This document shows positions 37,229 through 46,105 of a stretch of 64,000 bases of DNA, piece by piece. The stretch comes from Luteimonas sp. RC10 (GTDB taxonomy: Bacteria > Pseudomonadota > Gammaproteobacteria > Xanthomonadales > Xanthomonadaceae), in the NCBI RefSeq assembly GCF_014192745.1, contig NZ_JACHYJ010000009.1, positions 62,001 through 126,000 on the forward strand. Reading direction: 5' to 3'. The first letter of the stretch is position 1. Each line of letters begins with the position of its first letter. The position numbers and the translations under genes were made by a program. The notes below the pieces were generated by a model. The model made no database searches. It saw only the letters and a list, made by a program, of their open reading frames with translations, and had not been told where the DNA came from.

Positions 37229-38152
37229 TCAGTCGCGCATCAGCGTCGATTTTCCGAACAGGCTTTCGACCAGGTCCACCGCCAGCTCCGCAGTGGCGTT
37301 GCCATGGTCGAGCGCGGTGTTGACCTCCACCACGTCCAGCGAGCCCAGCCGACCGGTGTCGGCGATCATCTCCATCACCAACTGCGCCTCGCGATAGTTG
37401 ATGCCGCCCGGGACCGGGGTGCCGGTGCCCGGGGCGATCGTCGGGTCGAGCACGTCGACGTCGAAGCTCACATGCAGATGGGTGTCGGCATCGACGCCCT
37501 CGAGCGCCTGCTCGACCACGCGCCGCATGCCGACCTCGTCGATGTAGCGCATGTCGTAGATATCCAGGCCGTGCGCCTTGACCAGGCGCTTCTCGTCCGG
37601 ATCGACCGAGCGGATGCCGATCTGGCGGAACTGGTCGACCCGCGTGGCCGGCGCCTCGCCGCCGAGCCCGGTCAACACCTCGGGCCCGATCCCGCACAGG
37701 CAGGCAACCGGCATCCCGTGCACGTTGCCCGACGGGGTGATCTGCGAGGTGTTGAAATCGGTATGCGCATCGAGCCACAGCACGCGCAAGGTCTTGCCGA
37801 CCGCCCGGCAGTGGCGCGCGACCGCCGCGATCGAGCCGATCGCCAGGCAGTGGTCACCGCCGAGCATGATCGGCATGCGCCCGCGCGCGAGTTCCGCCGA
37901 CGAGGCCTCAAGCACCGCCCGGTTCCAGGCCACGACCTCATCGAGATGCCGGTAGCCGCCCTGCGGGCCCTGCCAGGGATTCCGGGGGCCCTTGAGGTCG
38001 CCCAGGTCGACCACATCGATCCCCCGCGCCAGCAAGGCTTCGGCCAGACCGGCCACACGCAAGCCTTCGGGGCCCATCGAGGCACCGCGGCGTCCAGCGC
38101 CCACGTCCGTGGGCACACCGAAGATCGAGACCGGCGAGTACGCGTGCTGCAT
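37229..38152 (-). CDS. rocF: arginase
   Basis: 307 residues from ATG 38152 with GGAGAAGCC just upstream. Binuclear manganese ureohydrolase fold: His101 (GGDHCLAIGS), Asp128/His130/Asp132 (LDAHTDFNT), and SFDVDVLDP with the C-terminal metal aspartates. The asparagine and glycine of NTSQITPSGNVHGMP fit arginase rather than agmatinase. Splits arginine to ornithine and urea in the cytoplasm. No ornithine aminotransferase or urease is near. The entericidin gene is downstream, and a 300-base gap separates it from the divergent excalibur gene. Confidence 0.93.
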   Translation of the reverse strand: MQHAYSPVSIFGVPTDVGAGRRGASMGPEGLRVAGLAEALLARGIDVVDLGDLKGPRNPWQGPQGGYRHLDEVVAWNRAVLEASSAELARGRMPIMLGGDHCLAIGSIAAVARHCRAVGKTLRVLWLDAHTDFNTSQITPSGNVHGMPVACLCGIGPEVLTGLGGEAPATRVDQFRQIGIRSVDPDEKRLVKAHGLDIYDMRYIDEVGMRRVVEQALEGVDADTHLHVSFDVDVLDPTIAPGTGTPVPGGINYREAQLVMEMIADTGRLGSLDVVEVNTALDHGNATAELAVDLVESLFGKSTLMRD

Positions 38153-38451
38153 GGCTTCTCCTGGGAACTGGGGCGCAGGCCGCGGGCGGGCGGGGCCACA
38201 CGCGGACGACGGACTGACGCTGTGCGGCCATGGGGAAGCGCCTGGGCGGCGCGGGTCGCGGAAACGGCGTCTGGATGGTGCCGGTCGCCAGGCCCGAAAC
38301 CCGGGCAACCGACTGAACTGGTTTGGAGCTTCTAGCAAAACCGTCAGGCGTGCTACGACACTTCCGTGGGCGCGCCACTGGTAAGAGGCGCAGTCTATCA
38401 GCCGGGGCGCCATGCTCCGAACCTGGCCCACTCGATCGCCAAGGAAGGATC
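38153..38451. other. intergenic region between arginase and the excalibur gene
   Basis: About 300 bases without a supported gene. It must hold divergent promoters. A plausible -10 for the plus strand was not identified with confidence. Nothing else stands out. Confidence 0.6.
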
Positions 38452-38760
38452 ATGTACGCAAGCGCGGGACTGGCCCTCCTCTTTGCCGCCGCAGCAGCAA
38501 CGCAAGCGCATCCGGGTGGCCTCAACGCAGAGGGCTGCCACAACAACCGGAAGACCGGCGATTATCACTGCCACAGGGCGCCGTCGGCACCGGCGCCGCC
38601 ACGGCAGCGACTTGCTCCATCCAGCGTCCTGCCAGCCGCGGGGTGGTCATATCGCAACTGCACCCAGGCCCGGGAGGCAGGCGCAGCACCCGTCCGGCGC
38701 GGAGAGCCAGGCTACGGGCCGCACCTGGACAGGGATGGGGACGGGATTGGCTGCGAATAG
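38452..38760 (+). CDS. secreted YHYH and excalibur calcium-binding domain protein
   Basis: 102 residues from ATG 38452 with an AAGGA ribosome site. Signal peptide about 1-19. The N-terminal YHYH-like segment HPGGLNAEGCHNNRKTGDYHC, a Pro/Ala-rich linker, then an excalibur domain with calcium-loop residues DRDGDGIGCE at the C terminus. Excalibur domains bind calcium at the cell surface; the precise role is unknown. Stands in a cluster of small, unrelated genes. Confidence 0.85.
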   Translation: MYASAGLALLFAAAAATQAHPGGLNAEGCHNNRKTGDYHCHRAPSAPAPPRQRLAPSSVLPAAGWSYRNCTQAREAGAAPVRRGEPGYGPHLDRDGDGIGCE

Positions 38761-38915
38761 CCAGTATTGCCGTCCACACGCCCGTTCTGCCGGGCTACCG
38801 ATCTACGCTGGGTGCGCTTTTTTCAGCACGCCGAGTGCGCGAAGAGCAGTTGAGAACTGACGGGGAGCGCCGCGCCAGCGTCGCGCGGGTCGCAGCCCAT
38901 GCGACCACGGCCGGG

Positions 38916-39260
38916 ATGATGCCCGGCATGCCTTCCAGATCAACAGCCAAAGCCGCCCTCCTACGCTCTCGCGAGCCGCATGTGGTCCCGCCTGCCGGCC
39001 TGGCCGACATGCCGTCGCTCGGCGATTCGACCCTGGACGACCGCGGCTGGCGGAATCCGCTGCGCGGCGAGCATGTCGATCGGTCTCGGTGGGAGGCGTA
39101 CAGGATCGGGCCGGAGTCGTCGCGCGTGCTATCGAGCGTGCGACTGGTGGAAGACGGCATGTTTGAAGTCACCAGCGGCGAGGGATTCGCCCGCGTCTCG
39201 GACCCGCAAGCCGCGTTCGAGTTGGCCGCCGGCTGGGCGATCGCAAAGCTGCCGGATTGA
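38916..39260 (+). CDS. small hypothetical protein
   Basis: 114 residues, start unsure (ATG at 38916 or 38928). A soluble fold with DDRGWRNPLRGEHVDRSRWEAY and a C-terminal VSDPQAAFELAAGWAIAKLP. No family is recognised. The reading frame is shared by a long antisense frame, so this call rests on composition and a protein-like C-terminal half. Confidence 0.4.
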   Translation: MMPGMPSRSTAKAALLRSREPHVVPPAGLADMPSLGDSTLDDRGWRNPLRGEHVDRSRWEAYRIGPESSRVLSSVRLVEDGMFEVTSGEGFARVSDPQAAFELAAGWAIAKLPD

Positions 39261-39270
39261 CGCGGAGGCG

Positions 39271-39495
39271 CTAGGCAAGCGCGGTCGGCAATACCATCCA
39301 AGCGCCCGCGACCAGCGCCAACACGACGCCCGCGCCAGCTGCCAGAACCACGCTGCAGCCCATGGCACGACCGAGCTTCGCTTGCCGGCCTGACCTGGTG
39401 GTGGGGATCCCGGTCATTCGCGCGAAGTCGCGCTTGGCCTTCGTCACACCCAAGACCTTGTTCCACGAGACGATGCTTTTCTTCCGTCTAGCCAT
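39271..39495 (-). CDS. small conserved membrane protein
   Basis: 74 residues from ATG 39495, with the strong ribosome site GGAGGGAAGCG. A basic N-terminal half (MARRKKSIVSWNKVLGVTKAKRDFARMTGIPTTRSG) is followed by one membrane helix (about 51-72). Similar short lysine-rich proteins ending in RQAKLGR recur in proteobacteria, where they are annotated only as hypothetical. It lies between two other small genes; it may share a transcript with the Tai-like gene upstream (61 bases). Confidence 0.75.
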   Translation of the reverse strand: MARRKKSIVSWNKVLGVTKAKRDFARMTGIPTTRSGRQAKLGRAMGCSVVLAAGAGVVLALVAGAWMVLPTALA

Positions 39496-39556
39496 TGCGC
39501 TTCCCTCCGCATTCGGTCTTTCCTGGACTTTGCGCGTTCGGTGTGACTTTTCCCAA

Positions 39557-39961
39557 TCAGCGCGCGGCGCAGCGATACGCCGCCCGAAGCGCCACGTCGA
39601 CACCGGTACCGACTTCGGCCTCCTGCATCTCGCGCGGCGCGCGCGCTGCGTACTTAACGAAGCCCTCGACCACCTCGCGGTGCGATGCACCAACGGGGAA
39701 GCAGTACGGGTTGCCTGGCGCGACGGACTTGTTGTCGATCACCGCCTGCACGTAGGCGAAGCAGTAGGCGCCGCGCGCTGCCTCGGCGGCGGGCGGCTCG
39801 TCGCCTGGTATCCACGGCTGCAGTGCATCCCGGCACCAGGTCGCGAGTTCGCCGACGGTGCGCGGCGGCTGATCGACGCCGGAGGCCGACACCGCAGGCG
39901 CCAGTAGGATGATCACAACCGCGGCCACGCCGGCCGCGATGCCTCCCTGCTTCATCGTCAT
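39557..39961 (-). CDS. Rap1a/Tai-family immunity-like secreted protein
   Basis: 134 residues, signal peptide about 1-27. Cysteines in LATWCRDAL, AAYCFAYVQ, GNPYCFPVG and RAAYRCAAR, with VVEGFVKYAAR, fit the Rap1a/Tai (DUF, T6SS amidase immunity) family, which has paired disulfides and acts in the periplasm. No effector or T6SS gene is in the window, so it is an orphan. ATG at 39961 or 39955 are both possible. Confidence 0.75.
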   Translation of the reverse strand: MTMKQGGIAAGVAAVVIILLAPAVSASGVDQPPRTVGELATWCRDALQPWIPGDEPPAAEAARGAYCFAYVQAVIDNKSVAPGNPYCFPVGASHREVVEGFVKYAARAPREMQEAEVGTGVDVALRAAYRCAAR

Positions 39962-40044
39962 CCCATGGACGGAGTCGGTCCGATTCTATCCAGACCCGGA
40001 CGTTCGTGGTCCCCCGCCCTTTGGGATGACCTGGAATCGGAAGA

Positions 40045-40120
40045 TGGTGCCGGCACCCGGGTTCGAACTGGGGACCTACCGCTTACAAGGCGGTTGCTCT
40101 ACCAACTGAGCTATGCCGGC
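40045..40120 (-). tRNA. tRNA-Thr (UGU)
   Basis: 76-base cloverleaf on the minus strand with encoded CCA (TGG at 40045-40047 on plus). Acceptor arm GCCGGCA pairs with TGCCGGC; D arm, T arm with GTTCGAA, and anticodon loop CTTGTAA with anticodon TGT between five-bp stems. Confidence 0.97.
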
Positions 40121-40147
40121 ATGGGGCGGCGAGGCCGCGCGGGGATT

Positions 40148-40846
40148 CTAACCTGCATCCTGGGCGGTGGCGCAGTGGCCGGGTTCGACCCGGGCCGCCC
40201 CGGTGCGCGTGCGCAGCGCGGCATCGGCCGTTGCCGCGTCGACCAGCGCGTCGAGCCAGGGCTGCACCTGGCCGCCGATCGGCTCGGCCTGTGCGGCGAA
40301 GCCGGCAGTGCGCAGCGCCTCGACGCGCGCCTGCGCGGGCGCTTCGCTGTCGAAGCGGCCCAGCGCGATGCCATGCGCGTCGTCGCCATCGGCGATCACG
40401 TACTGGTCCTCGATTCCGGCCGCGCGCAGCCGTGCGGCCATCGCATCAGCTGCGGCGCGGTCGCGCTGCGGCGGCAGCCAGACCCGCCAACCGCGCGGCG
40501 CGACAGCGACTTCGCGCGCGAACACGCGGGCACCGTCGCTGGCCAGACGCCGGCGCGCGGCATCGCGTGCGGCAACGTCGGCGAATGGGCCGAGTGCGAC
40601 GCAGCGCGGCGCTGCCACCGCGTCGCCATCGCTGTCGCCGTCGAGCGCCGCGGCCTCCTCGCTCTCGAAGGCCTCGGCCAGCGGCATCGGTGCCTGCGGT
40701 GCGGCCTGCGGCGGGAGCAAGGTCAGCGTGGGCGCGGTCTCCGCGGGGAGAGGCGCCGATTCGACCGGGGTATCGCGCAGTGCCCACCACGCGGCGACAC
40801 CGAGATTGAGGATCACCAGCAACAGAACGAGCGCGCGCAGCAGCAT
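40148..40846 (-). CDS. SPOR-domain protein, inner-membrane anchored
   Basis: 232 residues. One N-terminal membrane helix (about 2-21), an acidic and Pro-rich linker, then a SPOR-type fold (about 75-215) with VALGPFADVAARDAARRRL and ALGRFDSEAPAQARVEALRTAGF repeats. SPOR domains bind glycan strands without stem peptides, often at the septum. It lies 9 bases after coaX, completing a minus-strand unit birA-coaX-SPOR. Confidence 0.85.
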   Translation of the reverse strand: MLLRALVLLLVILNLGVAAWWALRDTPVESAPLPAETAPTLTLLPPQAAPQAPMPLAEAFESEEAAALDGDSDGDAVAAPRCVALGPFADVAARDAARRRLASDGARVFAREVAVAPRGWRVWLPPQRDRAAADAMAARLRAAGIEDQYVIADGDDAHGIALGRFDSEAPAQARVEALRTAGFAAQAEPIGGQVQPWLDALVDAATADAALRTRTGAARVEPGHCATAQDAG

Positions 40847-40855
40847 GGGGCCCTC

Positions 40856-41602
40856 CTAGGCACCGGCCGTGGTCGGCCTCGCACGGTACCAGCGCGCCAG
40901 GCCGGCCAGCACCAGATCGGGCCGGACCTGCGCCTGGGGCAGATGCGGCTGCAGGTCCGCCGCGCCGCCGCCATGCAACAACAGGTCGGGCGTGCCGCCG
41001 ATCCGCGCCGCGGCCTGGGCGAGGCTGCGTTCGACCAACGCCACGGCGGCGCCTTCGCAGCCCGAGGCCAAGGCATCGTCGGTATCGCTCGCGAATTCGA
41101 CGTATCGCCCGCCTGTTGCCGGCAATTGCGCGACCCGGCGCTGCAGGGCCTCGCGCATCAGCGTCGGCGACGGCGCGATGCGCCCCCCCAGATGCCGACC
41201 GTCGGCGTCGAGCAGGTCGATCGTCAGCGCCGTGCCCACGCCGACCACCACCACGGGCGCTGCGGCCTGCGCGCGCGCCGCCAGCAATGCCAGAAACCGG
41301 TCCACGCCCAGTCTCATGGGATCGGCATAGGCGATGCTCAGGCCATCGAGCGCCGGCAGTGTGCGTGCCAGTTCGACCCGTGCACCACGCGCGGCCAGCG
41401 CATCGAGCAGCACCGTCCGCAGGGCCGGCGACGCGACACTGGCCACCACCGCAGTCTCGATGCGCGGCGGCAGGCGCTCGATCCATGTCGGATCCAGTCC
41501 ACCAGCCGCATGCGCGGTCCCTGCCACCGGCCCGATGTTCGCGCTGTCGAGCGGCGCGTACTTGAGCCGGGTATTGCCCAGGTCGAACAACCAGACCGTC
41601 AT
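40856..41602 (-). CDS. coaX: type III pantothenate kinase
   Basis: 248 residues, ASKHA fold: DLGNTRLKY at 7-15, the GVDRFLAL segment (GxDR), and GVGTALTIDLLDADGRHLGG are signature motifs. It makes 4'-phosphopantothenate, first step of CoA synthesis, and is insensitive to CoA feedback as a class. Its ATG overlaps the birA stop by four bases (ATGA). Confidence 0.94.
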   Translation of the reverse strand: MTVWLFDLGNTRLKYAPLDSANIGPVAGTAHAAGGLDPTWIERLPPRIETAVVASVASPALRTVLLDALAARGARVELARTLPALDGLSIAYADPMRLGVDRFLALLAARAQAAAPVVVVGVGTALTIDLLDADGRHLGGRIAPSPTLMREALQRRVAQLPATGGRYVEFASDTDDALASGCEGAAVALVERSLAQAAARIGGTPDLLLHGGGAADLQPHLPQAQVRPDLVLAGLARWYRARPTTAGA

Positions 41603-42597
41603 GTCGCGTCCCCGTTGCGCACGCTGACTTCGCCTGCGTGGAAGGTCCGGACGCCGTCGTCGAACCGGACCCGCAGCGCGCCGTCATCGGCAATGCCGTC
41701 GGCCATGCCTTCGAGCACGCCGGTGCCGGTCTGCACCCGGACCGCGCGCCCGGCCAGTGCGTCGACTGCCGCAAATGCGGGCAGGAACGGCGCCAGGCCG
41801 TCGCGATCGAAGCGCGCCAGCGCCGGGATCCAGGCACCGATCACGGCAGCGGCGACCGCATTGCGCGACGGCAGCGCGGGCGCCAGCGTCGCCAGGTCGA
41901 TCCAGGGCTGGTCGATGCGGGCAGCGTCGGCGGCGGGCATCCGCACGTTGATGCCGATGCCCAGCACCGCGCGCACCGGCCCGGCATGCTCGCCGCCGCC
42001 TTCGACCAGCACGCCGCCAAGCTTGCGCAGTCCGCGGCTGTCCGACACCACCAGGTCATTGGGCCACTTGAGCCGCACATCGCCGACGCCGAGCCCGTGC
42101 AGGGCCTCCACCGCGGCGATGCCGGCCACCAGACTCAGCCCGCCCAACCGCGCAAGCCCGCCTTCGAAGCCACGCTGCAGCGACAGGTAGATGTGCGCGG
42201 CCAGTGGTGAGCACCAGGTCCGGCCCCGGCGCCCGCGCCCGCCGGTCTGGCGTTCGGCCAGCAGCGCCTCGGCGGCCGCGCCCGGCATGGGCCGGCGCAG
42301 CAGTTCGGCATTGGTCGAATCCAGGGTCCAGGCCACGTCGAGCCGATCCAGGCCCGCGCGCGCGTTCGCCGGCAATGCCGCGAGGATGGCGTCCCGGTCG
42401 AGCAGCGAGACCGGGTGCGACAGCGCATAGCCCTGCCCGCGCCGGGCCTCGATCGGCACGCCGGCTTCGCGCAGCAGGCCGATCCGCTTCCAGACCGCCG
42501 CGCGCGTCTGTCCCGACTCGCGCGCCAGCGCATCGCCCGACACCGGGCCTGCAATCAACCGCGCCAGCAAGGCGCGCTCGGCGTTGGGCGTGGTCAT
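41599..42597 (-). CDS. birA: bifunctional biotin ligase and biotin operon repressor
   Basis: 332 residues. N-terminal winged helix (about 1-65, QTRAAVWKRIGLLREAG), central ligase with GGRGRRGRTW and KWPNDLVV, and a C-terminal SH3-like domain (RVQTGTGVLEGMADG). It biotinylates AccB and senses biotin status; the helix-turn-helix indicates repressor activity. Start ATG 42597. Divergent from the small secreted protein gene. Confidence 0.95.
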   Translation of the reverse strand: MTTPNAERALLARLIAGPVSGDALARESGQTRAAVWKRIGLLREAGVPIEARRGQGYALSHPVSLLDRDAILAALPANARAGLDRLDVAWTLDSTNAELLRRPMPGAAAEALLAERQTGGRGRRGRTWCSPLAAHIYLSLQRGFEGGLARLGGLSLVAGIAAVEALHGLGVGDVRLKWPNDLVVSDSRGLRKLGGVLVEGGGEHAGPVRAVLGIGINVRMPAADAARIDQPWIDLATLAPALPSRNAVAAAVIGAWIPALARFDRDGLAPFLPAFAAVDALAGRAVRVQTGTGVLEGMADGIADDGALRVRFDDGVRTFHAGEVSVRNGDAT

Positions 42598-42757
42598 GCG
42601 GCGGTCGCGGGCGGATGGTGGGCGAAGGCGGACATGCGGTCGATTATCGGCGAGGGCGCCGCCGCTGTCGTGCGCTGCTGCGACGCAACGTCGCGGGCGC
42701 GCGACCTGCGCTATAGTCGGCGGATCTTCGCGTCCGCCTGACTGCCCGGGGTCTTCG

Positions 42758-43027
42758 ATGTCGATACGAGCGATGTTCTGCGCGCTGCTGTTCGCTGCCT
42801 GCCTGCCGGCAGCGGCCCGCGAAGCGCGCGTCCCCGGTCCCTCCGACACCCCGCCCTGCGCCGCCGCAGCGCCTGCTTCGGCCCCCGAGACGGCTGGCAG
42901 CGATGCCGTCCGGCGCCCCCCTGCCAGCGCGTCGAAGGCTCGGCCGGCGACCTCCGGCGGCATCGAGAGCGACGGCCCGCTGCGTGGCCCGCGCTGGCAC
43001 AGCTTCCTGCCCGGCATGTTCCGCTGA
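42758..43027 (+). CDS. small secreted hypothetical protein
   Basis: 89 residues; ATG 42758 and signal peptide about 1-20 (ALLFAACLPAAAREA). A low-complexity Ala/Pro/Ser middle and a C-terminal RWHSFLPGMFR motif that recurs in xanthomonad hypothetical proteins. Function unknown. The MtfA start follows 17 bases later, so they may be co-transcribed. Confidence 0.6.
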   Translation: MSIRAMFCALLFAACLPAAAREARVPGPSDTPPCAAAAPASAPETAGSDAVRRPPASASKARPATSGGIESDGPLRGPRWHSFLPGMFR

Positions 43028-43043
43028 GGCGACGGCGCCGATC

Positions 43044-43796
43044 GTGCGTTCGCTGATCCGGCGCCTGTTCAAGGGCGCCCCGCCCCCCGTCCCCGATGCG
43101 GACTGGGCGGCCATCCGCAATCAATTGCCCTGGGTCCACGCGCTCGACGACGCACGCGCGGCGCGGCTGCGCACGCTCGCAGCGCACTTCCTGCACCGCA
43201 AGACCATCACCCCGGTCGCCGGCCTGGCGCTGGACGCGCGCGAGCGGTTGCTGCTCGCGACGCTGTGCTGCCTGCCGCTGCTCGAGTTCGGCGACGAGGG
43301 CCTGCACGGCTGGTCGCAGCTGATCGTCTACCCCGATGCGTTCCGGGTGAACCGCAGCCACGTCGACGCCGCCGGCGTGATGCACGAGTGGGACGACGAA
43401 TTGATCGGCGAAGCCTGGGAAAGCGGGCCGCTGGTGTTGTCGTGGGCCGACATCCAGAGCGACATCGCCGAGCCGGACGGCGGCTTCTGCGTGGCCGTGC
43501 ATGAGATGGCGCACAAGCTCGATGCACTCGATGGCGTGCTCGACGGCACCCCGCCGCTGCCGCGCCCGTGGCAACGCGCCTGGGCGCAGGATTTCCAGCG
43601 CGCGTTCGATGGCTTCGTCGCGCGCGTCGACGCCGGGCACGACACCGCGCTCGACCCCTACGCCGCCGAGGCGCCCGAGGAATTCTTCGCCGTCTGCAGC
43701 GAGTACCACTTCAGCGCGCCGGCGTTGCTGCGCGACACGCTGCCCGAGGTCGCCGCACACCTCGAACGCTTCTACGGTCCGTCGCCGCTGGCGTAG
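43044..43796 (+). CDS. mtfA: MtfA-family zinc peptidase (M90)
   Basis: 250 residues from GTG 43044. HExxH is at 153-157 (VAVHEMAHKLD), and the third ligand glutamate is expected in the region APEEFFAV near residue 213. FPDAFRVNRSHVDAAGV-like and LSWADIQ segments match MtfA. In E. coli MtfA cleaves the Mlc regulator and is an aminopeptidase in the cytoplasm; the target here is unknown. No ATG suits the family's start. Confidence 0.9.
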   Translation: MRSLIRRLFKGAPPPVPDADWAAIRNQLPWVHALDDARAARLRTLAAHFLHRKTITPVAGLALDARERLLLATLCCLPLLEFGDEGLHGWSQLIVYPDAFRVNRSHVDAAGVMHEWDDELIGEAWESGPLVLSWADIQSDIAEPDGGFCVAVHEMAHKLDALDGVLDGTPPLPRPWQRAWAQDFQRAFDGFVARVDAGHDTALDPYAAEAPEEFFAVCSEYHFSAPALLRDTLPEVAAHLERFYGPSPLA

Positions 43797-43837
43797 CCGA
43801 CGTCGGCGCCGCGGCCAAACGTCGCCGCCGATACCAC

Positions 43838-45283
43838 TCAGAAACCCGGCGGCAACCGCACCGAGAAGCAGGCCCCGCCCAGTTCCTCCGAGCGCCCGAC
43901 GTGCAGTTCGCCGCGGTAGCTGTGCACGATGTCCTGCACGATCGACAGGCCGATGCCGTGGCCCTGGACGCGCTCGTCGCCGCGTACGCCCCGTTGGAGT
44001 ACCGTCGCGACGCGATCGGGCGGAATGCCGGGACCGTCGTCCTCGACCACCAGTACCAGGCCCGGCCGCCGGTTGGGCGCGGTGTCGCCCGAACGCACCG
44101 TCAGCAGCACGCGTGAACGTGCCCACTTGAAGGCGTTCTCGAGCAGATTGCCGAGCAGTTCCTGCAGGTCGCCGGGTTCGCCGTGGAAGCGCGCCGCCGC
44201 GTCAATCTCGAACTCGCAGACTGCGCCCTTGGCGGCGTAGATCTTCTCCAGCCCGCGCACGATCTGCTCGGCATGCGGCTCGATCTCGATCGCGGCCGAG
44301 AACAGTTGGTGGCCGCTGGAGGCCGCGCGCGCGAGCTGGTAGGTCACCAGGTCGGTCATGCGCTGCAACTGGGTCTCGACCTCCTCGCGCAGTTCGGCCT
44401 CGCCGGTACCGGCGTCGAGCCGCGAGCGCAACACCGCCAGCGGCGTCTTGAGGCTGTGCGCCAGGTCGGACATCGTGTTGCGCTGACGCGCGAGGTGTTC
44501 GCGCTCGCTTTCGATCAGCGCATTGATGCTTTCGGTCAGCGGCAGCAGCTCGCGCGGATGCTGCATGCCCATGCGGTCGGCCTGGCCGCGCTGCACGCGC
44601 ACCAGTTCGTGTTCGACCCGCCGCAACGGCCACAGGCTCCAGCGCACGATCAGCGCCTGCAGCAGCAGCAGGATCATGCCGGCGATGCCGAGGTTGACCC
44701 ACAGCGCGGCGCGGAAGACCCGCACCTGGCGCGGCACGATGCCGGCGTCCTCCATCACATAGATGGTGTAGGCGAACTCGTCGTCGGTGCGCGTCTCCTC
44801 CGGCGACCACAGCAGGCCCAGCCCGTAGCGATAGACCTCGCCCGGCGAGCCGTCGCTGCGCACGATCGGCAGCGGGCCTTCGAACTTCTCCTCGCGCGCG
44901 CCGAGCATGGTCGCCTCGGGCAACTGCGGGCCCGACGCCGAACGCGAGGCCCAGGTGCCGCTGGGCAGCACCACCTCGGCGTACAGGCCGCTGCCTGGGC
45001 GCAGGAAGCGGTCGTCGGGCGGCGACTCGGACGGCAGGTAGATCTCACCGCCGCGCAGGAACTCGATATCGCCGGCGTAGGCATAGACATAGTTGCGCAG
45101 ACGCTCACGCTGGCCTTCGCTGGCAACGTCGATGAACGCCCGGTCGAGCGCATAGCCGGCCAGCGCCAGGAACGCAAGCAGGCCAATACTGGCCGCCAGC
45201 AACTGGCGCGCCTGCAACGAGCGGGGGCGCCACCGCGAGGGGCGCCGCACCTTGGTCTTGGGACGTCGGGACTCAGCAGGCAT
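43838..45283 (-). CDS. phoQ: sensor histidine kinase, PhoQ type
   Basis: 481 residues. Membrane helices about 27-47 and 194-214 flank a periplasmic PhoQ-like sensor domain of 145 residues. HAMP region follows, then the dimerization helix with His276 (DLAHSLKTPLAVLR) and an ATPase domain with GNLLENAFKWA (N box), VEDDGPGIP (G1) and GHGIGLSI (G2). It transfers phosphate to PhoP. The gap to phoP is 77 bases; both are minus strand. Confidence 0.93.
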   Translation of the reverse strand: MPAESRRPKTKVRRPSRWRPRSLQARQLLAASIGLLAFLALAGYALDRAFIDVASEGQRERLRNYVYAYAGDIEFLRGGEIYLPSESPPDDRFLRPGSGLYAEVVLPSGTWASRSASGPQLPEATMLGAREEKFEGPLPIVRSDGSPGEVYRYGLGLLWSPEETRTDDEFAYTIYVMEDAGIVPRQVRVFRAALWVNLGIAGMILLLLQALIVRWSLWPLRRVEHELVRVQRGQADRMGMQHPRELLPLTESINALIESEREHLARQRNTMSDLAHSLKTPLAVLRSRLDAGTGEAELREEVETQLQRMTDLVTYQLARAASSGHQLFSAAIEIEPHAEQIVRGLEKIYAAKGAVCEFEIDAAARFHGEPGDLQELLGNLLENAFKWARSRVLLTVRSGDTAPNRRPGLVLVVEDDGPGIPPDRVATVLQRGVRGDERVQGHGIGLSIVQDIVHSYRGELHVGRSEELGGACFSVRLPPGF

Positions 45284-45360
45284 GACGGCTCACGGGCGTG
45301 GACTGCGGCCCGGATGCGTGACGGCAACGGGCCGGAAGGCGCGACTGCCGATCGCGCCGC

Positions 45361-46047
45361 TCACCCCTCGCCGTTGCGCGGAATCGCGAACCGGTAGCCA
45401 CGGCCGCGCACGGTCTCGATCGGCTTGAGCGCGCCGTCGGGATCGAGCTTCTTGCGCAGGCGGCCGATGAACACCTCGAGCACGTTGGAATCGCGATCGA
45501 AGTCCTGCTGGTAGATGTGCTCGGTCAGATCGGCCTTCGAGACCAGTTCGCCGGCATGCATCATCAGATACTCCAGCACCTTGTACTCGTAGCTCGTCAG
45601 GTCGACGTTCTTGCCGTCCACACTGACCGTCTGCGCGGCAAGATCCAGCATCACCGTGCCGCATTCGAGCGTCGGCTTGCTCCAGCCCGCCGCGCGGCGG
45701 ACCAGCGCATTGATGCGTGCGAGCAGTTCCTCGACGTGGAAGGGCTTGACCAGGTAGTCGTCCGCGCCCTGCTTGAGACCATCGACCTTGTCCTGCCAGC
45801 TCGAGCGCGCGGTCAGGATCAGCACCGGAAACTGCTTGCCCTCCTCGCGCAGCGCCTTGATCAGCTCCATGCCCGACATCTTCGGCAGCCCCAGGTCGAT
45901 GATGCCCACGTCGAACGGCACTTCGCGGCCCATGTACAGGCCCTCTTCGCCGTCCTGGGCGGCGTCGACGGCAAAGCCTTCGCGCTTCAGCCGGGCGGCA
46001 AGGGTCTCACGCAGGGGAGCTTCGTCTTCGACGAGCAGGATTCGCAT
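45361..46047 (-). CDS. phoP: OmpR-family response regulator, PhoP type
   Basis: 228 residues. Receiver domain with phosphorylation site Asp51 (DVGIIDLGLPKMSG), Thr79 and Lys101 (DDYLVKPFH), then the winged-helix domain ending IGRLRKKLDPDGALKPIETVRGRGYRFAI. Start ATG 46047. Regulates envelope, magnesium and antimicrobial-peptide responses in relatives. Lies downstream of the PepSY-like gene on the same strand. Confidence 0.95.
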   Translation of the reverse strand: MRILLVEDEAPLRETLAARLKREGFAVDAAQDGEEGLYMGREVPFDVGIIDLGLPKMSGMELIKALREEGKQFPVLILTARSSWQDKVDGLKQGADDYLVKPFHVEELLARINALVRRAAGWSKPTLECGTVMLDLAAQTVSVDGKNVDLTSYEYKVLEYLMMHAGELVSKADLTEHIYQQDFDRDSNVLEVFIGRLRKKLDPDGALKPIETVRGRGYRFAIPRNGEG

Positions 46048-46105
46048 GGGGTCAACTCCGGTCGAACGGCCGGACCGGCCGTGAATTGGGGGCGAGAATG
46101 CTGGA

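Noticed and set aside
39557..39961. Toxin/antitoxin pair with the 74-residue gene
   Set aside because: The 74-residue protein has a basic start and one membrane helix but no toxin family match, and the Tai-like protein is exported, so a classic pair is unlikely.
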